From Tautonia sociabilis (GTDB taxonomy: Bacteria; Planctomycetota; Planctomycetia; Isosphaerales; Isosphaeraceae): a DNA stretch of 64,000 nucleotides. The stretch covers positions 30,782 to 94,781 of the forward strand of contig NZ_RYZH01000027.1 of NCBI RefSeq assembly GCF_003977685.1. Reading direction: 5' to 3'. Made by a program: the position numbers and the translations under genes. Of the stretch, positions 41,472 through 50,259 are shown piece by piece. The notes under the pieces were generated by a model. The model worked only from the letters and a program-made list of their open reading frames with translations. It had not been told where the DNA came from and searched no databases. Numbering within the stretch: position 1 is the first letter of the stretch; the number at the start of each line of letters is the position of its first letter.

Positions 41472-42003
41472 GGGGCCCAAATACGAGGCCCGCCCTATAT
41501 GTAGCCCATCCCGCCGCCACCGGGGCCCAATGGCCGGGCCCGCGGCAGGCTGCCGGGCCGCCAGGGCTTGGGCCGCGCTGCCGAGGAGCAGCGCGAGCCC
41601 CAGGAGAGCGGCTCCCAGGGCGGGGGTGGGTTGATTCGTGATCTGGTCGACACAAGGGTCTCCGTGGTCTCATCTGGCGTTTGCGCCCGCCTCAATCTCG
41701 CGTGGCATCATTCTCGTAGGGAAGATGCATGATCTCGGCCTCCGACCGGCGCGGACGACGATCGCCGGGCCCAGTCATGGAGAACCAAGGCCCACGCGAT
41801 CGCCCGGGCCCGAGGGGGTAGGCCGGTTCGAGGTGGTTCCCAGCACGGCCCGACCCTGCGCCCGGCGAGCCGGTAAATGAGGGCGGGAAAGTCGGTGACC
41901 TGTGCGTTTTCCGGGCCACCCCGCTGCAGCCCGGCCCGGCCGGCGGCCGATATCACCGACATCCGATCGCGTCGGGCTCAGCGCGTCGGGCGAGGAGCGA
42001 GCG

Positions 42004-43539
42004 ATGTTCAGGAAGGACCTGAAAGGCGGGGCGGCACCGGCCCGCCCGGCGCTCGCCCATGCCCTCCGGACCGGGATGACGCTCGCCTGCCTGGCGTCGG
42101 CCCTCGGTCCCCAGGGATGGGCCCACGCCGAAGACCGACACGCGACCAGGACCGCCCAGGCCGCGCCGGTACACGACCCGTCGGCCCATGGGGACGCAAC
42201 GCGCGCGCCGGCGGGAGTCCCGCCGGCCCTGCCGGAACCGATGGCGGCGCCGACCACCATCGCCACCACGCCCGCCCCGGCGGCAGGGCTGGGGCTGGCC
42301 GACTTCGAGCGGCTGGCGCTGGAGCGAAACCCCACCCTGCGACAGGCGTTCGCGCAGCTCGACGCCGCCCGGAGCCGGTCGTTCCAGGCCGGCCTCTACC
42401 CCAACCCGGTCATCGGCTACACCGCCGAGCAGATCGGGGTGCCCTCGGAGGTCGCCGCGGAGGGGACCTTCGGCCGCAACCGCACCCCCGGCGAGCTGCA
42501 GGGCGGCTTCGTCCAGCAGGAGATCGTCACCGGCGGCAAGCTCCGGCTCAGCCGCGCCAAGTTCGCCGAGGAGGCCAACACGGCGCGGTGGCAGGCCGAG
42601 GCGCAGCGATTCCGCGTCCTGAACGGCGTCCGCGTCGCCTACTTCGAGGTGGCCGCCGACCAGGGGACGATCGAGCTCGAGCGGCAGCTGGTCGCGATCA
42701 ACGAGGACGCGGTCCGGACGACCGAGGAACTGGTCAACGTCGGGCAGGCCAACGAGCCGGACCTGCTCCAGGCCCGGGTCGAGGCCCACCGCGCCCGCGT
42801 GGCGCTGCGCAACGCCGAGAACCGGTACCGCGCCGACTGGGAGATGCTCGTCGCCCTGGCCGGGGCGCCGGAGCTGCGCCCGCTGCCGCTCGACATGCGA
42901 CCGCTCGAGGCCGAGGCCGCGCCCCTGGACTTCGACGCGGTGCTGGCGGACCTGCTCCATCGCAGCCCCGAGATCCAGGCGGCCCTGGCGGAGATCCGCC
43001 GCGACCAGATCATGGTGCGGCGCGAGCGGGCCGAGCCGATCCCGAACATCACGATCCAGGGCGTGACGGGTTACAACTACGAGTTCGGCATCACGACCGC
43101 CGGCGTCCAGGCGAGCATCCCCCTGCCGGTCTGGAACCGCAACCAGGGCACGGTCCGCGAGGCGATGGCCGACCTGTCGCGGGCCCGGGCCGAGTACGAG
43201 CGGGTGGGCCTGTCGATCCGGCAACGCCTGGCCGACGCCTACAACCGCTACGAGGACGCGCGGCAGTCGGTGGAGGACTACCGCGCCGAGACCCTGCCGC
43301 TGGCGCGGCGGGCCTTCGAGGTGCAGTCGGAGAACTTCCGCCAGCGCCGGGCGGCCTGGCCCCAGGTCCTGGTGGCCCGGCGGACGCTCGTCGACCTGCA
43401 GCTCGACTACACCATGTCGCTGCTCGAGCTGCGGCGGGCCGAGGTGGAGATCGCCGGCATGCTGCTGGTCGACGGGCTGACCCCGCCGGCTGGCCCGACC
43501 CCGCAGGGCCACATCGAGGCGACGCCCCAGCCGCGGTGA
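42004..43539 (+). CDS. TolC-family outer-membrane efflux protein
   Basis: A 511-residue OEP-family channel. The ATG at 42004 follows GAGGAG and starts a signal peptide ('LRTGMTLACLASALGPQGWA', cleavage near HAE). A roughly 70-residue Pro/Ala linker precedes the first repeat ('LGLADFERLALERNPTLRQA'). 'YFEVAADQGTIELERQLVAI' and 'LLHRSPEIQAALAEIRRDQI' are typical. The last helix is 'WPQVLVARRTLVDLQLDYTM'. No pump or adaptor gene adjoins it; it converges on a multicopper oxidase. It may serve as channel for one of the RND systems at a distance. Confidence 0.85.
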   Translation: MFRKDLKGGAAPARPALAHALRTGMTLACLASALGPQGWAHAEDRHATRTAQAAPVHDPSAHGDATRAPAGVPPALPEPMAAPTTIATTPAPAAGLGLADFERLALERNPTLRQAFAQLDAARSRSFQAGLYPNPVIGYTAEQIGVPSEVAAEGTFGRNRTPGELQGGFVQQEIVTGGKLRLSRAKFAEEANTARWQAEAQRFRVLNGVRVAYFEVAADQGTIELERQLVAINEDAVRTTEELVNVGQANEPDLLQARVEAHRARVALRNAENRYRADWEMLVALAGAPELRPLPLDMRPLEAEAAPLDFDAVLADLLHRSPEIQAALAEIRRDQIMVRRERAEPIPNITIQGVTGYNYEFGITTAGVQASIPLPVWNRNQGTVREAMADLSRARAEYERVGLSIRQRLADAYNRYEDARQSVEDYRAETLPLARRAFEVQSENFRQRRAAWPQVLVARRTLVDLQLDYTMSLLELRRAEVEIAGMLLVDGLTPPAGPTPQGHIEATPQPR

Positions 43540-43549
43540 CCGGGCGAGC

Positions 43550-43587
43550 GGGGCGGTCCGGGCGGCTCTCCCCCGCCGGACCGCCCC
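43550..43587. terminator. bidirectional terminator hairpin
   Basis: GGGGCGGTCCGG (43550-43561) pairs perfectly with CCGGACCGCCCC (43576-43587), with further pairing inside the loop. It lies between the convergent tolC and multicopper oxidase genes. Confidence 0.6.
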
Positions 43588-43604
43588 GTAGCGTGACCCC
43601 AAAG

Positions 43605-45263
43605 CTAACGCGGGTAGCCCTCGTGCCCGCCCGCCGGCACCGCGGGGGCGGGCGCCGGGCCGTGCCCCCGCATCCGGCCCGACTCCGACTCGGGCCGGTG
43701 CCCCCCGTGCGGCTCGACCGGGCCGGGCCCGCCCCCGGGGATGCTCGCCCCGGGCGCGACCTCGCCTTGGCCCGACATGACCGCCTCGAACAGGTCCGGC
43801 GGCAGGACGCGGACGACGGTCATCAGCCCCTCGACGCCGGTGTACCAGCCGCGGCGCATGCCGCGCGTCTCCGGCTTGTTGAGCTTGGCCAGGTGCTCCG
43901 GGGTCCACTCCGCCGGCATGTCCATCATGCCGGCCGGGAACCCCGGCACGCGCCGGCCCGAGGCGTCACGGCCCATGCCCGCGTGGCCGCCGTGACCGCC
44001 GGCGCCCGACGATCGCGGCCCCACCGTCATGTTGCCGACGGTGCGCTCCGTGCCGATCTGCTCGCCCATGCCCCGCCCCAGGCTCGGGCCGAAGGACTCC
44101 GAGAGGGCGCCGCCGCCGGTGGCGATGCCCATGCCGCCGGACGGGCTCAGCCCGGCGCCCATCCCGGAGACGGTGTGGCCGCCCATCGGCCCGACCATGG
44201 TGCTCATGAAGTTCATCGTGTGGTGGAACATGTGGCAGTGGTACGGCCAGTCCCCCACGTTGTTGGCGATGAACTCGATCTCGCGCACCTGCGCCACGGC
44301 CACGAGCACGGTGTTGCCCGGATACCAGGCCGACTCGGGCATCCGCCCGCCCTCGGTCCCGGTCACCCAGAAGGTCAGCCCGTGGAGGTGGAAGGGGTGG
44401 TGGTCCATGGGGCTGAAGTTCAGCGTCCGGATCCGCACCCGCTCGCCCAGCTTGCACACCAGCGGCGTGACATACGGGCCGGCGCGGCCGTTGAAGGTCA
44501 GGACGTTCCACTCCATCGTCATCGTGTTGGGGACGGTCGCCCCCGGCAGGACGCCCCACGCCTGGCTGATCAGGGCGAAGTCGCGGTCGACCCGCGGCTC
44601 GTGCGCCTCCCTGGGGTAGATGATGAACAGGCCGACCATGCCCATGGCGTCCTGCATCCCGTCGTGCGAGTGGTAGAAGAACGTGCCGTCCTGGTGCAGG
44701 TCGAACTCGTAGGCGTAGGTCTCGCCGGGGCGGATCGGCGGCTGGGTCACGCCGGGGACGCCGTCGAAGCGGACCGGCATCTCGAGGCCATGCCAGTGGA
44801 TGCCGGTCGACTCGGGCAGCTCGTTGTGGACGACGAGCCGCACCCGGTCGCCGACGGTCGCCTCGATGGTCGGGCCGGGCATCAGGCCGTTGAAGCCCCA
44901 GCAGTCCAGCGTGAACGTGGGCAGCAGTTCGCGCCGGACGGCCTGGCAGCGGATGTGGAATTCCTTGGCGCCGTTAACCATCGTCCAGGGCAACCGCTCG
45001 GGCAGGTCCGGTACGATCACTCGGACCGGGGGCTCGCCGGGCCTGATGAGGCCCGGGACGAGCTTCCCGCGGTCGGTGGGGCTGCCGACCGGCCCGCCGG
45101 GCCCGGGCCGGTCGCGGGGATATTCTTGTCCGTGCTCGTGCTCGGCGTGGCCCGGAGGGGCGGCCGTGTCCTGGGCGCCGGCGGTCGCGCCCGCGGAGAG
45201 CGCCCCCGCGACCGCGGCCGCCCCGCCCTGGAGGAAATGTCGCCTGCTCGACTCGTTCTCCAT
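43605..45263 (-). CDS. two-domain multicopper oxidase with C-terminal extension
   Basis: A 552-residue Tat-exported protein ('SSRRHFLQGGAAAVAGALSA'). Copper motifs: 'GIHWHGLEM' (near residue 155), 'FYHSHDGMQ' (near 205), 'HHPFHLHGLTFW' (near 285) and 'HCHMFHHTMNFM' (near 340). The first-to-last spacing of about 185 residues is that of two-domain laccase-like enzymes, shorter than in PcoA at 37576. About 200 residues follow the last copper motif, first Gly/Met-rich ('GPMGGHTVSGMGAGLSPSGG') then a segment 'MDMPAEWTPEHLAKLNKPET'. The start at 45263 gives the Tat signal. It is probably a copper oxidase; substrate unknown. Confidence 0.85.
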   Translation of the reverse strand: MENESSRRHFLQGGAAAVAGALSAGATAGAQDTAAPPGHAEHEHGQEYPRDRPGPGGPVGSPTDRGKLVPGLIRPGEPPVRVIVPDLPERLPWTMVNGAKEFHIRCQAVRRELLPTFTLDCWGFNGLMPGPTIEATVGDRVRLVVHNELPESTGIHWHGLEMPVRFDGVPGVTQPPIRPGETYAYEFDLHQDGTFFYHSHDGMQDAMGMVGLFIIYPREAHEPRVDRDFALISQAWGVLPGATVPNTMTMEWNVLTFNGRAGPYVTPLVCKLGERVRIRTLNFSPMDHHPFHLHGLTFWVTGTEGGRMPESAWYPGNTVLVAVAQVREIEFIANNVGDWPYHCHMFHHTMNFMSTMVGPMGGHTVSGMGAGLSPSGGMGIATGGGALSESFGPSLGRGMGEQIGTERTVGNMTVGPRSSGAGGHGGHAGMGRDASGRRVPGFPAGMMDMPAEWTPEHLAKLNKPETRGMRRGWYTGVEGLMTVVRVLPPDLFEAVMSGQGEVAPGASIPGGGPGPVEPHGGHRPESESGRMRGHGPAPAPAVPAGGHEGYPR

Positions 45264-45607
45264 CGCATCACCTCGACCGGGACAGGGGCCATCCGCCGGC
45301 CGGGAGCCCACCAGCCGAACACTCCATTCTACCCGTCCGACGATCGCCCGGCATGGGCGGCTGGGCGCCGGCACCCGGATTGCTGGCCAAATCGACCCCG
45401 GGGAGGCGCTGCGCGCCGGCGGCAAGCCGGCATGACCGGTGTCATGTCCGCCAGCCCTCCTGGGTGCCATTGTCGCCTGCGGTGTAGGCCTCCCCCGCGC
45501 CTCCGCGACCCCCGCCGGGGATCGGGACCGTCCGATGGGCGAGGGGCCGCATGGACCGCGTCCCCGATGACACACCGCCCCGGAGGGAATGCCCATGGCC
45601 CAACGAA

Positions 45608-45685
45608 GAACGTCGGAGCTGTATCGAAGCCTGCGCCGAGCGGTGCTGGGCGTGCGCCGGCTTCATGAGCCGGGGCTCCCAGCTC
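45608..45685 (+). pseudogene. Csp copper-storage protein remnant
   Basis: Reads 'RRSCIEACAERCWACAGFMS' then 'RGSQL', which joins two separate parts of the cytosolic Csp at 35512 ('YRGCIEACVACAQEC' and 'CAELCWTCSGFMSRGS') with about 30 residues lost between. It has no own good start and lies in the 5' region of the beta-propeller gene. The rest of 45264-45754 shows nothing else. Confidence 0.55.
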
Positions 45686-45754
45686 AACCGCGGCGAGAGT
45701 CGGCAGAGCGTGGCCCCCGCCGATACCATGTTCCACACCGATAGGAAGGCTACC

Positions 45755-47257
45755 ATGAACCGCCGCGAGGCTCTCCGATTGATGGGAGCGACCGCTGTCG
45801 TTGCTCCATTTGGCAGGCTGGTCGCCCAGGAAGCCTCCGGCCCTGGAGAACAACGGACCAAGGACCGCCTGATCGGCGAGTACCTGGGCCGCTGGATCTG
45901 CCTCCTCCCCACCAAGCTCGGCGGGGGCGCGCACGCCTATGACATGGCGACCGGCAAGTCGCTGGCGTGGATTTCGTATTGGAACTACGGCGACGACTGT
46001 CCCATTTCGCACCACTTGGCCGCCTTCCCTTCGCCCGATCCGTACAAGGGATTCGAGTTCATCAACAGCAACCAGGGGGGGAAGAACCTCCTGATGTGGG
46101 GCATCCCGACCCCGGTGACGGAGCCGGGCGAGGGCTTCAAGATCTACCGCGTCAAGTACGACGGCCAGCAGATGGGGGTCGTAGAGGACGTCTCCAAGAC
46201 GACGGGATTGGGGCTCGGCGTCCACACCACGATCGCGCCGGACGCGGAGTCATACGCCGTGGCCGACGGGCAGAAGGACGTCCTTGCGGTCTTCGATCGC
46301 GCCACTTCCGAGGTCCTGGCGGCCTACTTCTTCGACTGGGAAGGCCGGGACAAGGCCCTCAAGGGCACCTGGGTCGGCGGCGGGACGATGACCATCAAGC
46401 GGATCTATCCCGACCCCGAGACGAAGAAGTTCGACTTGGAGGGCACCAAAGGGATCAAGATGGATTGGGAGATGCCCCCCGGGGGCGAGCTTCAGGTCGA
46501 GGAGGGGAAGATCCCGGGGGCGCGGCTCGCGAACGCCGTCGGGTGCGACGGGGTCGTCTTCGACCCGCGCGGCCGTTGGGCGGTGGCCAGCATCCGCCTC
46601 CTCGGGCTCAGCGTCGTCCTCGACCGGCGTAACGAGTACGAGCCGGTCGCTGCCCTGCACACGCCCAAGGGGTCGCAGCTCCATTACGACGTCCTGCCCG
46701 CAGGGGAGGACACCTGGCGGGTGGCCATGGACCGGGTGCTCTCCCCCGCCCATGAGGCGGGGTTCTCTCCTTCCGGGGAGGACTACGTGGCCATGAACAA
46801 CCTTCGCCAGAACAACGTCGCGGTCGTTGATGCCAGGGACGCCGACCCCCGCCGGTGGGAGATCAAGACGCACATCGAGCACCCGATGTGGAGCGGGCGC
46901 GTGCCAATCCCCTTCCACGTGGCCTTCAACCCCGACGGCACGAAAATGTTCGTCGTCATCTGGGATGAGAAGCCGAGGCCGAGTCACCTCATGATCGTGG
47001 ACGCCCGAACGTGGAGGCCCATCACGCTCATCAAGGACATCGGGCCGGACGTCCAGCCCTCGGCGGTGACCTACGACGGCAAGTACGTGTTTACACCCTT
47101 CAGCGGCTTCCAGAGGCTCGCCAGCGGGATCTGCGTGACCGATGCCGTGACCAACGAGCACGTCGGGTACTTGCCCAGCCCCGGCGGGCACCACGACTGC
47201 GTCGTGGTGCCGCGCACGATCGAAGAGTTGCGGATCAGCCGCTGTACCACCATCTGA
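45755..47257 (+). CDS. Tat-exported beta-propeller protein, NosZ/cd1-like fold
   Basis: A 500-residue exported protein with signal 'MNRREALRLMGATAVVAPFG' (cleavage near LVAQ). I use the ATG at 45755, preceded by AGGAAGG; the open frame extends to 45551 but includes the Csp remnant. Blade motifs of a seven-fold propeller recur: 'HEAGFSPSGEDYVAMNN', 'FHVAFNPDGTKMFVVIWDE', 'PSAVTYDGKYVFTPFSGFQ', 'HVGYLPSPGGHHDCVVVP'. The style resembles the propeller domain of nitrous-oxide reductase and cytochrome cd1, but the copper-binding cupredoxin domain of NosZ is absent. A periplasmic redox or metal-binding role is inference. Confidence 0.65.
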   Translation: MNRREALRLMGATAVVAPFGRLVAQEASGPGEQRTKDRLIGEYLGRWICLLPTKLGGGAHAYDMATGKSLAWISYWNYGDDCPISHHLAAFPSPDPYKGFEFINSNQGGKNLLMWGIPTPVTEPGEGFKIYRVKYDGQQMGVVEDVSKTTGLGLGVHTTIAPDAESYAVADGQKDVLAVFDRATSEVLAAYFFDWEGRDKALKGTWVGGGTMTIKRIYPDPETKKFDLEGTKGIKMDWEMPPGGELQVEEGKIPGARLANAVGCDGVVFDPRGRWAVASIRLLGLSVVLDRRNEYEPVAALHTPKGSQLHYDVLPAGEDTWRVAMDRVLSPAHEAGFSPSGEDYVAMNNLRQNNVAVVDARDADPRRWEIKTHIEHPMWSGRVPIPFHVAFNPDGTKMFVVIWDEKPRPSHLMIVDARTWRPITLIKDIGPDVQPSAVTYDGKYVFTPFSGFQRLASGICVTDAVTNEHVGYLPSPGGHHDCVVVPRTIEELRISRCTTI

Positions 47258-47402
47258 CATGGTCGGGTAATGGACCTCGTTCGATGATGCCCGGCGAGAG
47301 CGTAAAGCAGATCTGGCCGCGGGCCTCGTGCGAAGATTCGACGCATCGGCTATGGTGGCCCTGCGGCTCGGGTCGTTCGCCGCTGCAAGCAAAATGAGGA
47401 AT

Positions 47403-47747
47403 ATGATCAGAAAAGTGATTTTGCCAGTTATTGTGATTATGGCCGCTTCGGCCTGCGCAGTTTCCGCACCAAGGGGGCCAAACAGGGCGGCCGTCGTGAT
47501 GAAGCTCGACGAGACCGAAGGCCACATCTGCATGGGGGCTGGCGAGGTGAAGCCGGGCGACCGCGTAACCCTCTTCAAGAACCAGTGCACGGGGCCGACC
47601 CCGGGCAAGAAGGTCGTCTCCCCGGCGTGCAAGAGACAGCAGCTGGGCGGAGGGGAGGTCATCCGAACGCTGAACGAGCATTATTCCGTCATCCGCGTCG
47701 ACCCCGGCGTGCAGTTTGAAGTGGGAACGATGGTCGAGAAACTCTGA
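47403..47747 (+). CDS. small hypothetical lipoprotein
   Basis: A 114-residue exported protein. The ATG at 47403 has GAGG 5 bases upstream and begins a lipoprotein signal ('VILPVIVIMAASAC'). The mature part is one beta-rich domain: 'AAVVMKLDETEGHICMGAGE', 'VKPGDRVTLFKNQCTG', then 'EHYSVIRVDPGVQFEVGTMV'. 'KPGDRV' and the end segment recall small barrel domains found in outer-membrane or adaptor proteins. Two mature Cys near residues 55-80 could pair. It follows the propeller gene by 145 bases. Function unknown. Confidence 0.6.
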   Translation: MIRKVILPVIVIMAASACAVSAPRGPNRAAVVMKLDETEGHICMGAGEVKPGDRVTLFKNQCTGPTPGKKVVSPACKRQQLGGGEVIRTLNEHYSVIRVDPGVQFEVGTMVEKL

Positions 47748-47993
47748 GCACCAACGAGCATGGCCACCGTGGTCGCCTGCTGCGTCGTCCCAGCCGTCGT
47801 CTTGACGGCGCGGGGCCGTGGCGGCGAATGAGTTGTCGGAGGCGCGAGGAGCGGTGACCACCCCGTCCTTGGCGCCGCGCGACCACCGCGGCGTGATGCC
47901 GGGGCCGCCGGGCGACGGAGCTGAGCGACCAGCAACGTCCACATGGCGACACTACTGCTCGTTCTGTTCGTCTGTTCAAGATGTTGAAACCGC

Positions 47994-48052
47994 GCTCGCC
48001 GGGCCTGATGAGGCCCGGGACGAGCTTCCCGCGGTCGCGGGGCTGCCGACCG
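47994..48052. repeat. duplicated 60-base fragment of the multicopper oxidase gene
   Basis: This segment copies 45032-45091 inside the multicopper oxidase gene with one base missing and one or two changes. It stops 3 bases before the stop codon of the CopB-type ATPase. The missing base breaks the oxidase frame, so it is a dead fragment. The remaining 47748-47993 shows no gene I can support. Confidence 0.7.
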
Positions 48053-48055
48053 CTG

Positions 48056-50125
48056 TTACACGGCTCGGCGCAAGAGCTGCGCGTTGATGGCCACGATGAC
48101 GGTGCTCAGCGACATGAGCACCGCACCGAGCGCCGGATGCAGCAGGATCCCCCAGGGGGCGAGGACGCCGGCGGCCAGCGGGATGGCGACGATGTTGTAG
48201 CCGGCCGCCCACCACAGGTTCTGGATCATCTTCCGGTAGGTCGCCTTGCTCAGGTCGATGATCGCCGGCACGTCGCGCGGGTCGCTGCGCACGAGCACCA
48301 CATCGCCCGCCTCGACGGCGACATCGGTTCCCGCGCCGATCGCGATGCCCACGTCGGCCGTGAGCAGCGCCGGCGCGTCGTTGACGCCGTCGCCCACCAT
48401 CGCCACGCGCTTGTTCTGGGCCTGCAGTTCTTCAATCTTCGCCACCTTGTCTTCGGGCAAGACCTCGGCAAAGACCGCGTCGATGCCGAGCTCCTCCGCG
48501 ACGGCAGCTCCGACCGCCCTGGAATCGCCCGTCAACAGGACGACCTCCAGCCCGCCGGCGTGCAGGCGTTCGACCGCCTCGAAGGACTCGGGACGGATGG
48601 CGTCGGCGATCGCAAAGACGGCGAGGACCCGATCCCCTTCAACCAGGTAGGTCGCCGATTGGGCGTTGGCTGCCGCCGTTTCGGCGTCCCGGCGAAGAGC
48701 ATGCGGCGGCTCGACGGCGAGCATTCGCAGGAGCGCCGGGCCGCCGACGTGGAGCGTACGCCCCTCGACGACGGCGCGCACGCCGCGGCCGGGCAGGGAT
48801 TCAAAGCCCTGCGACCGCGGCACGTCGATGCCCCGCTCCTCGGCGCTCGTCAGCAGCGCCTGCGCGATGGGGTGCTCGGCATCGCGCTGAACGGACGCGG
48901 CCAGGCGAAGCGCCTCGGCGTCGCCGATCCCCTCCGCGGCGCCGATCTTCACGACGCGGTGCGAGCCGAGCGTGAGCGTCCCCGTCTTGTCGAACACGAC
49001 CGTATCGAGCAGGCGGGCCTCTTCGAGGCCGCGTCGGTCGCGCACGAGCAGGCCGTGCCGCGCGCCGAGCGTGGTGGAGATCGCGATGACCAGGGGGATC
49101 GCCAGCCCCAGCGCGTGCGGGCAGGCGATCACGAGCACCGTCACCACGCGCTCCATCGTGAAGTCCCACGGCCGACCGAGGATGGGCCAGAGGATGGCGG
49201 TCAGCGCCGCGGAGGCGATCGCGATGATCGTGAGATAGAACGCCGCGCGATCCGCCAGCGCCTGGGCGCGCGAGCGCGACGACTGGGCCTGCCCGACCAG
49301 TCGCATGATGCCCGCGAGCGCGGTCTCGTCGCCCGTGCCGGTCACCTCGACGCGCAGCGAGCCCTGGCCGTTGACGGTGCCCGCGATCACCTCCTCGCCC
49401 GTCGCCTTGTCCACCGGCTTGGACTCGCCGGTGATCATCGATTCGTTGACTGCGCTCTTCCCTTCCCTCACGACCCCGTCGGCGGGAATACTCGCTCCCG
49501 GCCGGATGAGCAGCAGGTCACCCCGCTTCAAGTCCGAGACCGGCACGTCCCTGGTGTTGCCGGCCTCATCCAGGCGCACGGCCGTATCGGGCAGCAGCTT
49601 GGCGAGCTCCTTGAGGGCGCCCTGCGCCTGCGTGATCGAGCGCATCTCGATCCAGTGGCCCAGCAGCATGATCGCGACCAGCGTGGCCAGCTCCCACCAC
49701 AGGTCCATCCCGGCGACGAGGCCGAGCGTGACCAGGACGCTGTAGAGGAACGCGACGGTGATCGCCAGCGAGATGAGCGTCATCATGCCCGGCAGGCGAT
49801 CGCGCAGCTCGCGGTACCCGCCCTGGAGGAACGGCCAGCCGCCGTAGAAGTACACGATCGTGCCGAAGGCCGCCGCGATGTACGCCGACCCGGGGAACCG
49901 CGGCGCGGTGTAGCCGAACCACTGCTGGATCATCCCGCTCCAGATCACGGTGGGGACGGTGAGCAGCAGCGTGAGCCAGAACTTGTCGCGGAACATCGCC
50001 ACGCTGTGGCCGGCATGCTTGTCGTGCCCGGCGTGGTCCTCGTCATGCGCGGCTGTATGGGATCGTGGGGCGTGGTCGCCGTGGGCGTGATGATCGTGCT
50101 GCTGATGGCCGTGGCCGTGACTCAT
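48056..50125 (-). CDS. CopB-type copper-transporting P1B-3 ATPase
   Basis: A 689-residue heavy-metal ATPase. The N-terminus is a His/Asp-rich tail ('MSHGHGHQQHDHHAHGDHA') in place of CxxC domains, and the membrane site is 'VIACPHALGLAIPLV' (CPH near residue 334). Both mark the P1B-3 group, which exports Cu(II) or Cu(I)/Ag(I). 'MITGESKPVDK', 'VVFDKTGTLTLGSHRV' (near 380) and 'MVGDGVNDAPALLTADVG' (near 570) complete the catalytic core. It is the last gene of a same-strand run starting at 56619, 134 bases after the methyltransferase. It complements CopA, which has CPC. Confidence 0.93.
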   Translation of the reverse strand: MSHGHGHQQHDHHAHGDHAPRSHTAAHDEDHAGHDKHAGHSVAMFRDKFWLTLLLTVPTVIWSGMIQQWFGYTAPRFPGSAYIAAAFGTIVYFYGGWPFLQGGYRELRDRLPGMMTLISLAITVAFLYSVLVTLGLVAGMDLWWELATLVAIMLLGHWIEMRSITQAQGALKELAKLLPDTAVRLDEAGNTRDVPVSDLKRGDLLLIRPGASIPADGVVREGKSAVNESMITGESKPVDKATGEEVIAGTVNGQGSLRVEVTGTGDETALAGIMRLVGQAQSSRSRAQALADRAAFYLTIIAIASAALTAILWPILGRPWDFTMERVVTVLVIACPHALGLAIPLVIAISTTLGARHGLLVRDRRGLEEARLLDTVVFDKTGTLTLGSHRVVKIGAAEGIGDAEALRLAASVQRDAEHPIAQALLTSAEERGIDVPRSQGFESLPGRGVRAVVEGRTLHVGGPALLRMLAVEPPHALRRDAETAAANAQSATYLVEGDRVLAVFAIADAIRPESFEAVERLHAGGLEVVLLTGDSRAVGAAVAEELGIDAVFAEVLPEDKVAKIEELQAQNKRVAMVGDGVNDAPALLTADVGIAIGAGTDVAVEAGDVVLVRSDPRDVPAIIDLSKATYRKMIQNLWWAAGYNIVAIPLAAGVLAPWGILLHPALGAVLMSLSTVIVAINAQLLRRAV

Positions 50126-50259
50126 GTTCCGTTCCCTCCCCTTGCGCTGTTATTTTCGAAGCGGATGTGCGGCTTCAGCCCTGGCCCACTTCGATCATCC
50201 CCATTCTTATGCTCGTGCAAGCATGCGTACGCGAGCGATGATTCCCGTCTGCCAGCTGA

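Noticed and set aside
41494..41695. Possible small secreted Gly-rich protein ending 'GPGGGGMGYI'
   Set aside because: The signal-peptide-like stretch and the Gly-rich end lie in different frames and there is no good start; at best a frameshifted remnant.
41877..45668. Open frame of over 1200 codons spanning the TolC and multicopper oxidase genes
   Set aside because: It crosses two convergent real genes in wrong frames and contains no domain.
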